A DNA stretch of 57,702 nucleotides from Frankiaceae bacterium (GTDB taxonomy: Bacteria > Actinomycetota > Actinomycetes > BP-191): positions 1 through 57,702 of the forward strand of contig DATMES010000013.1 of assembly GCA_035556555.1 (NCBI GenBank). The letters run 5' to 3'. The notes below the pieces were generated by a model. It was not told the origin of the DNA and did no database searches. It saw nothing but the letters and a program-made list of their open reading frames with translations. Shown one piece after another: positions 24,923-33,474 of this stretch. Numbering within the stretch: the first letter of the stretch is position 1; each line of letters starts with the position of its first letter. The position numbers and the translations under genes are program-made.

Positions 24923-25881
24923 GACGGCCGCGACACCGACTGGCGCGCGTTGTCGACGACGAGCGCGGTGGGTCCTTCGAGCAGCTTCAGCGTCGAGAGC
25001 GACGTCTCGGAGAACGCGCTCTTCAACGACGACGACAGCGCGAGCACGCCGATGACCTTGCCGCCGTGGCCGCGCAGCGGCATCGACAGGAACGTCGACA
25101 TCGGCCCCTCGTCCTCGTCGCCGAGGAGATCCTCGGGATCGACGGTGCGGACGTTGACCGCGGAGAGGTCGTACGACACCCCGGCGGCGCTCGAAACGCT
25201 CTCGGCGACGCGGGCGCGGAACTCGTTGAAGTGCACGTCGCTGGTCTCGTGGCAGACGACGACGTAGCCCTGCCGCTCCTCCAGGAGCAGCACGCCGGCG
25301 ACGTGGAAGTCCACGAAGCGGCGGACGACCTCGAGCAGCGCCTCGACGGTCTCGTCGAAGCCGTGCGTGCGCGCCGCCAGCTCGGTGACCTCGGCCGCGA
25401 CAGACGTCTCGAACAGCTTGCGGTCCAGGAGGTCGCAGACCTTGGAGAGGACGTCGTCGGCGGACAGCTCGACGGGGTCGGGGCGCATCGGGGGACGCCC
25501 GCCGCGCGCCTCGGCCGCCTTGTCGAGAACGGCCGACACGGCACCTGTCAGGTCGGGTGCCTCGAAGTCCTTGGTGAGGTAGCCGTCGGCGCCGGTCTTG
25601 GTGCCCCAGTACCGGTCGCTCGCGGCGTCCAGCGACGTCAGCAGCACGACGGGGATGTCCGCGGTCTGCCAGTCGTCCTTGAGCAGCCGCGTGGCGACGT
25701 AGCCGGACACCCGCGGCATCTGGACGTCCATGACGACGGCGTCCGGCTGCTCACGGAAGACGGTCTGCACGGCGTCGACGCCGTCCTCCGCCTGGACCAC
25801 CTCGTGGCCTGCGGAGGTGAGGACGGACGACACGATGCGACGGAGGGTCGGACTGTCGTCCGCGATGACGATGCGAGGCAC
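24919..25881 (-). CDS. Response regulator with GAF-like output domain
   Basis: 320 residues. The receiver domain is at 1-120 with acidic pocket ADD (7-9), phosphoacceptor Asp52 (VVMDVQMP) and Lys in GYLTKDF. A linker and coiled helix at 130-175 lead to a GAF-like domain (VAGVLLLEERQGYVVV, MSTFLSMPLRGHGGKVIGVL). No DNA-binding or enzyme domain is present, so output is probably through ligand or protein contact. It follows cheA by nine bases and is the natural target of that kinase. Confidence 0.92.
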   Translation of the reverse strand: MPRIVIADDSPTLRRIVSSVLTSAGHEVVQAEDGVDAVQTVFREQPDAVVMDVQMPRVSGYVATRLLKDDWQTADIPVVLLTSLDAASDRYWGTKTGADGYLTKDFEAPDLTGAVSAVLDKAAEARGGRPPMRPDPVELSADDVLSKVCDLLDRKLFETSVAAEVTELAARTHGFDETVEALLEVVRRFVDFHVAGVLLLEERQGYVVVCHETSDVHFNEFRARVAESVSSAAGVSYDLSAVNVRTVDPEDLLGDEDEGPMSTFLSMPLRGHGGKVIGVLALSSSLKSAFSETSLSTLKLLEGPTALVVDNARQSVSRPS

Positions 25882-25890
25882 GAAGCGAGC

Positions 25891-28077
25891 CTATCGACCG
25901 ATCAGACGGCGGACCGTCTCGACCAGCTCGGCCTGGTCGAACTCGCCCTTGAGGAGGTACGCGCTGGCGCCCGCCTCGAGCCCCATCCTGCGGTCGTCCT
26001 CGTTGCCGAGCGAGGTCATGATGACGACCGGGACGTGCTCCCAGCCCTTCGTACGCCGGATGGTCCGCGTGAGCTCGAAGCCCGTCATACCGGGCATCTC
26101 GACGTCGCTGATGACGATGTCGGCGATGTCGTGCTCGCGCAGCCGCGACGCGCCGTCGAGGCCGTCGACGGCCGTCTCGACGGCGTAGCCGGCGCCTTCG
26201 AGGATGACGCGTTCGAGCTCGCGCACGCCGAGGGAGTCCTCGACGACGAGCACCTTCGGCTTCCGCGCCGCGGCCTCCGCCGGAGCGGAGTCGGCGACGA
26301 GGCGGCGGGTGATGCCGGAGCCGCCGAGGCCGATGGCGCGGTCGGCGATGTCGCGCAGGTCGAGCAGGCAGACGACGTTGCCGTCGCCGGCGATGGTCGC
26401 GCCGGAGATGCCGGGCACCCGGCGGATGAACGACCCGAGGTCCTTGATGACGAGCTCGGTCTCGCCCTCGAGCCGGTCGACGGACCAGGCGATCTGCCGG
26501 TCGCCGTGCCGCACGATGAGCGCGGCCTTCGGCGCCCGCTCGCCGGGCACCGCGAGCGCGTCGCCGAGGTCGAGCAGCGGCAGCGACTGGCCGTGCCGCG
26601 TGATGACGGGCATGCCGGCGAGCGACGTGACGCCTGCGTCGTTCAGGCCGATGGACTCGACCACGGACGTCACCGGGATCGCGAAGCGCTCGGTGCCGAG
26701 CCGCGCGACGAGGCAGCGCATGACGCCGAGCGTCACCGGCAGGGTCAGCGCGAACGTCGTGCCCTCGCCGACGTTGCTGCGGACGTCGATGGAGCCGCCG
26801 AGCTCGTCCACGGAGGTCTTGACGACGTCGAGGCCGACGCCGCGGCCGGACGTCTCGGTGACGCTGGCCGCCGTCGAGAACTCCGGCGTGAACAGCAGCG
26901 ACAGCAGCGCCGCGCCGGTGAGCGTCGATTCGGCGGGGAGGAGGCCGCGTTCGGCGGCCTTGGCGCGCACGACGTCCTCGTCGATGCCGCGGCCGTCCTC
27001 GGACACCTCGATGACGACGTGCCCGCCGGCCGTCCGTGCCGCGACGCGGACGGTGGCCTGCTCGGGCTTGCCGGCGGCGAGGCGTTCGGCGGGGGGCTCG
27101 CAGCCGTGGTCGACGGCGTTGATGACGAGGTGCTTCAACGCGTCCGCGACGCCGTCCAGCACCTGCTTGTCGAGCTCGACGTCGTCGCCCTCGATCTCGA
27201 GGACGACGTTCTTGCCGGTGGCCGTCGCGACCTCGCGGACGAGGCGCGGGAACGCCGCCACGACCCGCCGCAACGGCACCATCGCCAGCCCCATCGCGCC
27301 GTCGCGGACGAGCGAGACGCGGTTGAGCTGGACCTCGGTGAGCTCGCGGAGCTGCGTACCGGCGCCCTGCGCCTGGTCGCCGAGCGCGAGGAGGCGGTGC
27401 AGCGCGAGGGAGACCTGCTCGGGCAGGTCGTCGTTGCCGGCCGCGAGGCGCAGCGACTTGGTCCAGCGGGCGTGCTCGGCGAGGACGTCGAGGAGGACGT
27501 TGGCGACCTGCTCGACGCGGCGGGCGCCGAGGGCGGCCTCGCCGACGACGTCGATGAGGTCGTACACCTTGGAGGCCCCGACGCGGACCGAGTCGGAGAC
27601 GTCGTGCGCGCGCGGCGCGACCTCGTCGTCGGCCTCCTCGTCGGGCTCGACGTGCGCGGCGGGCAGCACCGGGATGGCGACCGGGTCGGTGCCCGCGCGG
27701 GCATCCTGCAACGCCGCCACGACCGGCAGCAGCGCGTCCTCCTCGACGGGGTCGGACGCGCCGGGCATGCCGCGGCCGATGCCGTCGCAGGCGACGAGCA
27801 GCAGGTCGATCAGGTCCTTGCGGACCTTGAGGCGGCCGTCGCGCAGGTCGCCGAGGAGGTCCTCCATCACGTGCGCGACGCCGACGACGGAGTCGAGGCC
27901 GAGCATCTTCGCCGAGCCCTTGACGGTGTGCGCGTCGCGGAACAGCGCGGCCACCTGGTCGCGGGCGCGGGGGTGCGACTCCAGCGAGAGGAGGCCGGAC
28001 GACAGCGACGCGAGGCGTTCCTCCACCTCGGCGCGGAACGTCGCGACCAGCTCGGGGTCGTTCCCCCAGTCCTTCAT
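25891..28077 (-). CDS. Chemosensory histidine kinase CheA with C-terminal receiver (hybrid)
   Basis: 728 residues. Hpt domain with His50 (AHTVKGSAKML); dimerisation region near 165-300; HATPase with N box HLVINAVDHGCEPP, G1 SEDGRGID and G2 TSGRGVGLDVVK; a CheW-like domain (about 460-590); and a receiver at about 610-728 with phospho-Asp in IVISDVEMPGMTGFE. The P2 CheY/CheB-docking domain looks absent or very short. The fused receiver resembles the FrzE/ChpA style used in gliding, pili or other non-flagellar outputs. It lies between the receptor and response-regulator genes. Confidence 0.95.
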   Translation of the reverse strand: MKDWGNDPELVATFRAEVEERLASLSSGLLSLESHPRARDQVAALFRDAHTVKGSAKMLGLDSVVGVAHVMEDLLGDLRDGRLKVRKDLIDLLLVACDGIGRGMPGASDPVEEDALLPVVAALQDARAGTDPVAIPVLPAAHVEPDEEADDEVAPRAHDVSDSVRVGASKVYDLIDVVGEAALGARRVEQVANVLLDVLAEHARWTKSLRLAAGNDDLPEQVSLALHRLLALGDQAQGAGTQLRELTEVQLNRVSLVRDGAMGLAMVPLRRVVAAFPRLVREVATATGKNVVLEIEGDDVELDKQVLDGVADALKHLVINAVDHGCEPPAERLAAGKPEQATVRVAARTAGGHVVIEVSEDGRGIDEDVVRAKAAERGLLPAESTLTGAALLSLLFTPEFSTAASVTETSGRGVGLDVVKTSVDELGGSIDVRSNVGEGTTFALTLPVTLGVMRCLVARLGTERFAIPVTSVVESIGLNDAGVTSLAGMPVITRHGQSLPLLDLGDALAVPGERAPKAALIVRHGDRQIAWSVDRLEGETELVIKDLGSFIRRVPGISGATIAGDGNVVCLLDLRDIADRAIGLGGSGITRRLVADSAPAEAAARKPKVLVVEDSLGVRELERVILEGAGYAVETAVDGLDGASRLREHDIADIVISDVEMPGMTGFELTRTIRRTKGWEHVPVVIMTSLGNEDDRRMGLEAGASAYLLKGEFDQAELVETVRRLIGR

Positions 28078-28155
28078 GCGCGCGCCCCCGGCCCGCGCCG
28101 CATCTCTGCAGCCCAGGCGCCGGTCTCACGCGTGGTGATCTTCAAAGAACGTGAC

Positions 28156-29715
28156 CTACGCGACCTTGAACTGCGCGATGGAGGCGCGCAGCTCGGCGGC
28201 GAGGACGTTGAGCTGCGCGGCCGCCGCGGCGGCCTGCTTGGAGCCGACGGCGTACTGGCGGGAGACGTCGGACACCTGGTTCATGGCGGCGACGACCTGG
28301 TCGGACGCCGAACGCTGCTGCTGCGTCGCGATGGAGATCTCCTTCGCGGCGGTCGTGGTCTCGTCGACCATGCCGCTGATCCGCTCCAGCGCCTCGACGA
28401 CGCCGCGGGCCAGGCCGGTGCCCTGCTTGACCTCCTTGGCGCCCTCCTCGCTCGCGATGATCGTGGAGTTCGTCTCGGCCTGGATCTCGGCGATGATCCC
28501 CTGGATGTCCTTGGTCGCGGCCATCGAACGCTCCGCGAGCTTGCGCACCTCGGACGCGACGACGGCGAAGCCGCGGCCGTGCTCGCCGGCGCGGGCGGCC
28601 TCGATGGCGGCGTTCAACGCCAGCAGGTTGGTCTGGTCGGACAGGTCGTCGATGACGTCGAGGATGCGGCCGATCTCGTGCGACTTCTCGCCGAGCGACA
28701 GCGCGCGGGCGGCGATCTGCTCGACGCGGTACGCGATCTTGTCCATGGAGTCGACGGACGCGCCGACGGCCTCGCGGCCCTGCTCGGCGTAACGGAGGGT
28801 CTCGGCGGCGTAGCGCGCGACGGCCTCGGCGGTGTCGGCGATCTGCGCGGCCGTGGCGGCCAGCTCCTCGATGGTCGAGGTGGTCTCGGACACCGCGGAC
28901 GACTGCTGCGTCGCGGAGACCGCGTGCTCCTCGGCGGTGGCGAGCAGCTCGCCGGCCGACGCGGCGATGTGCTCGCCGCCCGTACGGATCTGCCCCACGA
29001 GCGAGCGGAGGTTGCCGAGCGTGTGGTTGAACGACGAGGACAGCGTCGCGATCGGCGCCGCGGCCTCGCTCTCGTCCACGTCGAGGTCGACGGCGAGGTC
29101 GCCGCCGGCGGCGCGGTCGAGGATCTGCGACAGCTCGGCGACGCGGGCCTGCAGCGCGTCGCGCTCGAGCTTGGCGCGCTTGCGCATCTGCCACACCGCG
29201 GACGACAGGCTGGAGTTGAACCACGCGATGGCGGGGAACAGCGGGCAGACCAGCAGCAGCGTGCCCGCGTGGTCGGCGTCGAGCGTTCCTGCGATGAGCG
29301 AGGCGATGACCAGGCCGAAGATCGCGACGACGCCGAACGCCATCGCCTGGAACTTGTCGAGCGACACCGCGGCGAAGAGCACGATCGGGATGAACAGCAG
29401 CCAGAACGGCCCGCCGATGCCGCCGGTCGCGGCCGCGACACCGGTGACGAACACCATGTCGAGGATGAGCAGGCCCGCCCGCCAGACGGCGATGTTCTTG
29501 CGGACGCCGGGCCTCGTCTCCTCCCAGAACGGCAGGATCGTCAGCAGGGTCGCGTCGATCGCGCCGACGCCCGCGAACAGCAGCACCCAACCGAGGTTGA
29601 TGTCGTTGCCGCCGTCGCCGACCGACGTGAGGACCCACGACGCGGCAACGGCCAGCACGAGGCTGAGCCACGTCGCCACCGCCGCGACCCGCGCGAGCCG
29701 CTTCGAGAAGTCCAT
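28156..29715 (-). CDS. Methyl-accepting chemotaxis protein with six-helix membrane sensor
   Basis: 519 residues. The N-terminal about 175 residues hold about six TM helices with very short loops, like a MASE-type sensor, so ligands are probably sensed in the membrane. HAMP-like helices near 190-245 follow, then a long coiled coil with the conserved hairpin tip ([38 protein letters not shown]). No CheR/CheB-tethering pentapeptide is seen at the C-terminus. It starts 11 bases after cheW. Confidence 0.94.
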   Translation of the reverse strand: MDFSKRLARVAAVATWLSLVLAVAASWVLTSVGDGGNDINLGWVLLFAGVGAIDATLLTILPFWEETRPGVRKNIAVWRAGLLILDMVFVTGVAAATGGIGGPFWLLFIPIVLFAAVSLDKFQAMAFGVVAIFGLVIASLIAGTLDADHAGTLLLVCPLFPAIAWFNSSLSSAVWQMRKRAKLERDALQARVAELSQILDRAAGGDLAVDLDVDESEAAAPIATLSSSFNHTLGNLRSLVGQIRTGGEHIAASAGELLATAEEHAVSATQQSSAVSETTSTIEELAATAAQIADTAEAVARYAAETLRYAEQGREAVGASVDSMDKIAYRVEQIAARALSLGEKSHEIGRILDVIDDLSDQTNLLALNAAIEAARAGEHGRGFAVVASEVRKLAERSMAATKDIQGIIAEIQAETNSTIIASEEGAKEVKQGTGLARGVVEALERISGMVDETTTAAKEISIATQQQRSASDQVVAAMNQVSDVSRQYAVGSKQAAAAAAQLNVLAAELRASIAQFKVA

Positions 29716-29726
29716 TCCCTTGCTCC

Positions 29727-30173
29727 CTATCCCGCTCGCCGTGCGACACCGACGCGGTGCCGTAGCGCGAAGACCGCACCGGCGTCGACGACGCCGACCG
29801 GTCCGTTCTCGTCCGTGAGCTGCCCTTCGAGCAGCGCGCCCGCCTCGGCGGACAGCGTCAGCAGCGCGGGCTCCAGCGCCTCGGTGTCGACCGTGATGAC
29901 GCCGTCCACGCGCTCCGCGACGACGCCGACCATCGACCCGCCGCGTGAGAGCACGACCAGCCGGTCCTCCCCCGCGACGTCACCGGCGGCGACGCCGAGC
30001 AGGTCGCGCAGGTCGAGGATGCCGAGGATGCGGCCGCGCCAGTTGGCGACGCCCTTCACCCACGGCGGCGTACCCGGCACGCGGGTCACGCCCGGCGTGC
30101 GGCCGACCTCGGCGACGGCGTCCATGGGCAGCGCGAAGCGCCCCCCACCGAGCCGTACGACGACGTGGCTCAC
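29727..30173 (-). CDS. cheW: CheW-like scaffold protein
   Basis: A 148-residue single CheW domain that links receptor to CheA. It shows [20 protein letters not shown], then [20 protein letters not shown] with the conserved NxRGxIxxxxDLR motif, and [23 protein letters not shown] start at 30173. It leads the chemosensory genes, 38 bases after the DUF6113-like gene. There is no cheR, cheB or stand-alone cheY within the window. Confidence 0.93.
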   Translation of the reverse strand: MSHVVVRLGGGRFALPMDAVAEVGRTPGVTRVPGTPPWVKGVANWRGRILGILDLRDLLGVAAGDVAGEDRLVVLSRGGSMVGVVAERVDGVITVDTEALEPALLTLSAEAGALLEGQLTDENGPVGVVDAGAVFALRHRVGVARRAG

Positions 30174-30211
30174 GCGCGCGCCCTCCCAGGACAGACCGAA
30201 CCCTGGGTGAT

Positions 30212-30652
30212 CTATCGGCCGATCGGGGCCTCGCTTGAACCGTTCGGGCTAACGTCCCGCGTCGCCGCGCGGTCGGCGGCGCGGCGGTCGGACCTGGCGA
30301 TACCGGAACGAACCGTGCCGATCCCGACGGCGGCGGACACCGTACCGACGAGGAGGAACGCCAGTCCCTCGGCGGACCCCGTGACGACGAGATCGCCCTC
30401 GGGCCTGGTGCTCGCCAGCAGCATCGTCGTGACCAGCCACGCGACGCACGGCAGTGCCGCTGCTCCTGAGGAGCGCAGGGTCACGCCGAGCAGGTGCGCG
30501 TACGGCCCGAGGAGCAGTGCCGTGAGCGCGACGCCGAGTGACGCGAGGCCGGTGCCCGTCGGCACGTGGAACGCCGTCACCACGGCGATGAGAACGCCCA
30601 GGAACGTCCCCACGACGACCAGGGAGATCGTCACGGCGCGGCGGGGGTTCAC
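30212..30652 (-). CDS. Small four-TM membrane protein (DUF6113-like)
   Basis: 146 residues: four hydrophobic helices (AVTISLVVVGTFLGVLIAVV, GLASLGVALTALLLGPYAHL, LPCVAWLVTTMLLAS, GLAFLLVGTVSAAVGIG) and a charged Arg/Asp-rich tail. A protein of this size and shape stands next to mshB in many actinobacteria (Rv1171 position, DUF6113); here it stands before cheW instead. The family assignment is from shape and neighbourhood, not from a motif. GTG start at 30652. Confidence 0.72.
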   Translation of the reverse strand: MNPRRAVTISLVVVGTFLGVLIAVVTAFHVPTGTGLASLGVALTALLLGPYAHLLGVTLRSSGAAALPCVAWLVTTMLLASTRPEGDLVVTGSAEGLAFLLVGTVSAAVGIGTVRSGIARSDRRAADRAATRDVSPNGSSEAPIGR

Positions 30653-30701
30653 GACGCCCGAGACTAACGGCCGGGCAGCGGAGCCGCGCGGCTGGGAGGC
30701 C

Positions 30702-30753
30702 TTGGCGTAACGCCATCTGTCTCACCCGCGGTGACGACCCCGCCCGTCACATC
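30702..30753 (+). repeat. Multi-hairpin repeat unit, copy 1
   Basis: Three short palindromes in a row: TGGCGT-A-ACGCCA (30703-30715), TCACC-CGC-GGTGA and GTGACG-N8-CGTCAC. The same three, with changed loops but intact stems, recur at 57477-57524. In both cases a CGCAACCGGG sequence follows directly; here that is the start of the 50-bp palindromic element. Confidence 0.75.
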
Positions 30754-30803
30754 CGCAACCGGGTTGCACCGCGTGCGGGGAAAAGACGCAGTTCGCACCC
30801 CGG
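30754..30803 (+). repeat. 50-bp palindromic intergenic element, copy 3
   Basis: CGCAACCGGGTTGCACC, then GTGCGGGGAAAAGACGC and AGTTCGCACCCCGG. Same layout as 7552-7601. It lies between the GGDEF gene's stop and the DUF6113-like gene's start and is joined directly to the multi-hairpin unit. Confidence 0.85.
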
Positions 30804-30879
30804 ATCGCCCGGAAGCGGTCACGGGAACGCGATGTGTCACTCGCGGCCACCGGCCGGCCCGTTTCGCCGAGCGCTGCTC

Positions 30880-32052
30880 CTAGAAGAGGTCGCTCGGGAC
30901 GAACCGCCGCGGACCGCGGTGCTTCTCGGCGAGCAGGGCCTGGTCGGCCCTGTCGACGAGGTCCTCGGGCGAGTCGCCGGGGACGCTGAGCGCGACCCCC
31001 ACGCTGACGGTGACGACAAGCGCGCGCTCGCCGACCGGCACCGGCGACCGGAACGCCGCGGCGATGCGTTCGGCGATGCGGCCCGCCTCGTCCGCGTCCA
31101 CGACCTCGCCCGCGACGACGAACTCGTCACCTCCCACACGCGCCACGGTGTCGCCGTCGCGGATGACGGCGGCGAGCCTGTCGGCGACCTCGCACAGCAC
31201 CGCGTCGCCCACGCTGTGGCCGTAAGCGTCGTTGAACTTCTTGAAGCCATCGATGTCGAGGAAGAACGCCACCACCCGCTGCTCCCCGCGCCGGGCGAGC
31301 ACGAGCTGGAGGCGTTCGCGGAGGACCGCGCGGTTGGCCAGCCCCGTGAGGTCGTCGTGCATCGCGCGGTGGGCCAGCTCCTCGGCGCGGTCGTGGTCCG
31401 CCGTCACGTCGAACTGCTGGACGAGGAACAGCGGCGGGTCGCCCGGCGCGGTGAACAGCGAGCCGCCGACGTCCGCCCAGACGCGGCGGCCGTCGGGCCT
31501 GGCGAACGCGATTCGGTCCCTGACCCCAGGGGAGCCGCCGCCCCGCAGGCGGGCGAAGAACGCCGCCGCGCGGTCGGCGTGCGCCGGGTCCACGATGTCT
31601 TCGACCGACAGCCCGAGCAGCGCGTGGCGGTCGCGGCCGAGCGTGGCGCAGAGCGCGAGGTTGACCCAGCGGTAGCGCAGCGCCGTGTCGAGGAGGCTCA
31701 TCCCGGCGGGCGCGACGTCGAAGGCCGCGCGCAGCGCCGAGCCGCCCGCGACCGCCTCGAGCCGGATCTCGGCGGGGGGCTCGGCGGGCACGGCGAACAG
31801 CGCGCCGAGCGGCAGCCGCGGCGGCACCCGAACGGCCTGCACGTGCGCCTGCGCGCCCCGCGGCGGCGCGCCGTTGCTGGCGGCCGCGACGAACTCGCGT
31901 ACGCGGTCGAGGTCGCCCTCGTCGAACGGCCGCCGCGGCGTGCCGCGCGCGACGACGACGAACGTCTGGCCCAGGACCGGGTGCACGGCGGGCACGACCA
32001 GCGTGGGTCCGAGGCGGCGGCTGCGCGCGTCGCCGCCGTCGGCGACGAGCAC
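30880..32052 (-). CDS. PAS-GGDEF diguanylate cyclase, probably lacking its original N-terminus
   Basis: About 390 residues: the end of a GAF-like domain (LVVPAVHPVLGQTFVVVARG), a PAS domain (ALRAAFDVAPAGMSLLDTAL, VEDIVDPAHADRAAAFF), then GGDEF with HDDLTGLANRAVLRERL, FFLDIDGFKKFNDAYGHSVG and an intact RVGGDEFVV active site. No EAL domain. It would make cyclic di-GMP. The frame stays open to 32379, but beyond 32052 it only shadows the opposite ANTAR gene. GTG at 32052 is therefore the best start, though without a ribosome site. Confidence 0.8.
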   Translation of the reverse strand: MLVADGGDARSRRLGPTLVVPAVHPVLGQTFVVVARGTPRRPFDEGDLDRVREFVAAASNGAPPRGAQAHVQAVRVPPRLPLGALFAVPAEPPAEIRLEAVAGGSALRAAFDVAPAGMSLLDTALRYRWVNLALCATLGRDRHALLGLSVEDIVDPAHADRAAAFFARLRGGGSPGVRDRIAFARPDGRRVWADVGGSLFTAPGDPPLFLVQQFDVTADHDRAEELAHRAMHDDLTGLANRAVLRERLQLVLARRGEQRVVAFFLDIDGFKKFNDAYGHSVGDAVLCEVADRLAAVIRDGDTVARVGGDEFVVAGEVVDADEAGRIAERIAAAFRSPVPVGERALVVTVSVGVALSVPGDSPEDLVDRADQALLAEKHRGPRRFVPSDLF

Positions 32053-32059
32053 GACCGGG

Positions 32060-32452
32060 GTGTGCGCAGTCTTCGCCGTCCCCCTCGAGATCGGTGCGAT
32101 CCGCCTCGGCGTCCTGTACCTGACGCGCGCCACGACAGGCCCGCTGCCCCCCGACGGCCTGGCCGACGCGCAGGGCCTCGCCCAGCTCGCGACGGTCCTC
32201 CTGCTGGAGCAGGAGCAGGATGGGCCGACGGCGCTTGACGGGGCGTCGAAGACCCCGGGCTGGGCGCACCGTACGGTCGTCCACCAGGCGACCGGCATGG
32301 TCTCCGCGCAGCTCGACATCGGCCTCGCCGACGCACTCGCGCGGTTACGCGCGCGCTCTTTTGCGCAGGAACGTTCCATCTACGACGTGTCGCTCGACGT
32401 GGTCGAACGCCGCTACCGATTCACCGACGACGACGAGAGCAGGACGGTATGA
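32060..32452 (+). CDS. GAF-ANTAR regulator, N-terminally truncated
   Basis: 130 residues from GTG at 32060. It begins in the middle of a GAF domain (VFAVPLEIGAIRLGVLYLTR) and ends with an ANTAR RNA-binding domain (VHQATGMVSAQLDIGLADAL, IYDVSLDVVERRY). Full-length GAF-ANTAR proteins have about 75 more residues in front, and none is visible. Its start faces the equally shortened GGDEF gene only 7 bases away. ATGA overlap with the next GAF-ANTAR gene shows that they are one operon. It may still be expressed, or may be a remnant. Confidence 0.65.
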   Translation: MCAVFAVPLEIGAIRLGVLYLTRATTGPLPPDGLADAQGLAQLATVLLLEQEQDGPTALDGASKTPGWAHRTVVHQATGMVSAQLDIGLADALARLRARSFAQERSIYDVSLDVVERRYRFTDDDESRTV

Positions 32453-33159
32453 CCCGCGAGGAGCTCCTCACGCAGACGTTCGTCGAGCTGGCCGACACCC
32501 TGGTCACCGGCTTCGACATCGTCGAGCTGCTGCACATGCTGGCCTCGCGCTGCGTCGACCTCGCCGACGTCGATGCGGCCGGCATCATGCTCGCCGACGA
32601 GGCCGGCTCGCTGCGGGTCGTCGCGTCGTCGTCCGAGCGGATCTACCTGCTCGAGCTGTTCGAGGTGCAGCACTCCGAGGGGCCCTGCCTCGACGCGTAC
32701 GAGACCGCCAGGCCCGTCGTCGCCGACCTCCACGACACCGAGGCGTGGCCGACCGTGCGCGCCGAGGCGCTGCGCAACGGGTTCCAGTCGGTCGTAGCGC
32801 TGCCGATGCGGCTGCGCACCGAGTCGATCGGCGCGCTCAACCTGTTCCGCAACGAGCGCGGCACCCTCCCCGACTCCGACGTCGCGGTGTGCCGCGCGCT
32901 CGCCGACATGGCGACGATCGGCCTGCTGCACGAGCGCGCGGTCCGCGAGGCGCGGCTGCTTGCCGAGCAGCTGCAGTCGGCGTTGAACACGCGGGTCCTC
33001 ATCGAGCAGGCGAAGGGCGTCGTCGCCGAACGGCTCCGCGGCGACATGGACGAGGCGTTCGGCTGGCTGCGCACCCACGCGCGCAACAACAACCTGCTCA
33101 TCGGCGACGTGGCGCGCGGCGTCGTCGAGCGGCGTATCCCGGTGGCGCGGGTCGTCTAG
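32449..33159 (+). CDS. GAF-ANTAR transcription antitermination regulator
   Basis: 236 residues: GAF domain at about 20-160 (DADVDAAGIMLADEAGSL-like core, SVVALPMRLRTESIGALNLF) and a C-terminal ANTAR domain (LIEQAKGVVAERLRGDMDEA, ARNNNLLIGDVARGVVERRI). ANTAR proteins bind paired hexaloop stem-loops in nascent RNA and prevent termination. The GAF probably senses a small molecule or redox state. Coupled by ATGA to the truncated homologue upstream. A hairpin repeat follows at 33199. Confidence 0.9.
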   Translation: MTREELLTQTFVELADTLVTGFDIVELLHMLASRCVDLADVDAAGIMLADEAGSLRVVASSSERIYLLELFEVQHSEGPCLDAYETARPVVADLHDTEAWPTVRAEALRNGFQSVVALPMRLRTESIGALNLFRNERGTLPDSDVAVCRALADMATIGLLHERAVREARLLAEQLQSALNTRVLIEQAKGVVAERLRGDMDEAFGWLRTHARNNNLLIGDVARGVVERRIPVARVV

Positions 33160-33198
33160 TCGGGGAGGGCAGGCTCGTCCGGGGGGCCCGCCGAAATC

Positions 33199-33252
33199 GT
33201 GATCTTGGCTGCGTTCGTGCTGCCCGGCGCGCACAAACGCAGCCAAGATCAC
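33199..33252. repeat. GATCTTGGC hairpin repeat, copy 1
   Basis: Perfect 17-bp arms GTGATCTTGGCTGCGTT (33199-33215) and AACGCAGCCAAGATCAC (33236-33252), extended inward by GTGC/GCAC after one mismatch. A relative with the same loop start (GTGCTGCCCGG) is at 37362-37417. It is placed 3' of the GAF-ANTAR gene, where it could stop transcription. Confidence 0.85.
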
Positions 33253-33421
33253 CAAGAACGAGGCGTGCCACGCGTTCCGCGCGCGAGCCCCGGCGTTCTC
33301 CGTGCTGGCAAGGCGGGTGACGGCGGCATCGACGGCGTGGGCACGTACCAGCAGTAGCTGGTGTCGTGGACGGTCTACTTCCAGTGCAGTCTTCGACACG
33401 CTCGAAGGACCGTAGACACGG

Positions 33422-33458
33422 CCGCGCCGCCCTGCCGGTCGGTGGCGGGGCGGCGCGG
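33422..33458 (-). terminator. GC-rich terminator hairpin after the FtsH-like gene
   Basis: Arms CCGCGCCGCCCTGCC (33422-33436) and GGCGGGGCGGCGCGG (33444-33458) pair over 15 bases with one mismatch around a 7-base loop. It lies 16 bases past the stop of the minus-strand FtsH-like gene. There is no U-tract, as is usual in actinobacteria. Confidence 0.75.
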
Positions 33459-33474
33459 ACGCGTACGGCGGTGG

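Larger units (their letters stand above)
33160..33474. other. 315-bp intergenic region rich in hairpins
   Basis: This lies between convergent GAF-ANTAR and FtsH-like genes, and no open frame looks coding. It holds the 54-bp GATCTTGGC hairpin (33199-33252), a nested hairpin (GTCTAC 33373-33378 with GTAGAC 33412-33417, enclosing CTTCGA-CACGC-TCGAAG at 33391-33407) and a GC-rich terminator stem at 33422-33458. The middle hairpin is not explained by terminators at both ends and could belong to a small RNA. Confidence 0.6.

Noticed and set aside
25066..30210. A 1714-codon open frame on the plus strand across the chemosensory genes
   Set aside because: It is the mirror of real minus-strand genes. 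It is rich in Arg/Asp/Val/Gly patterns that GC-rich antisense gives, and it has no domain. CheA, MCP and CheW motifs on the other strand explain the region.
32053..32379. Extending the GGDEF protein to a start at 32379
   Set aside because: The added residues are Ser/Ala/Arg-rich shadow of the GAF-ANTAR coding sequence, which has clear domain conservation on the plus strand.
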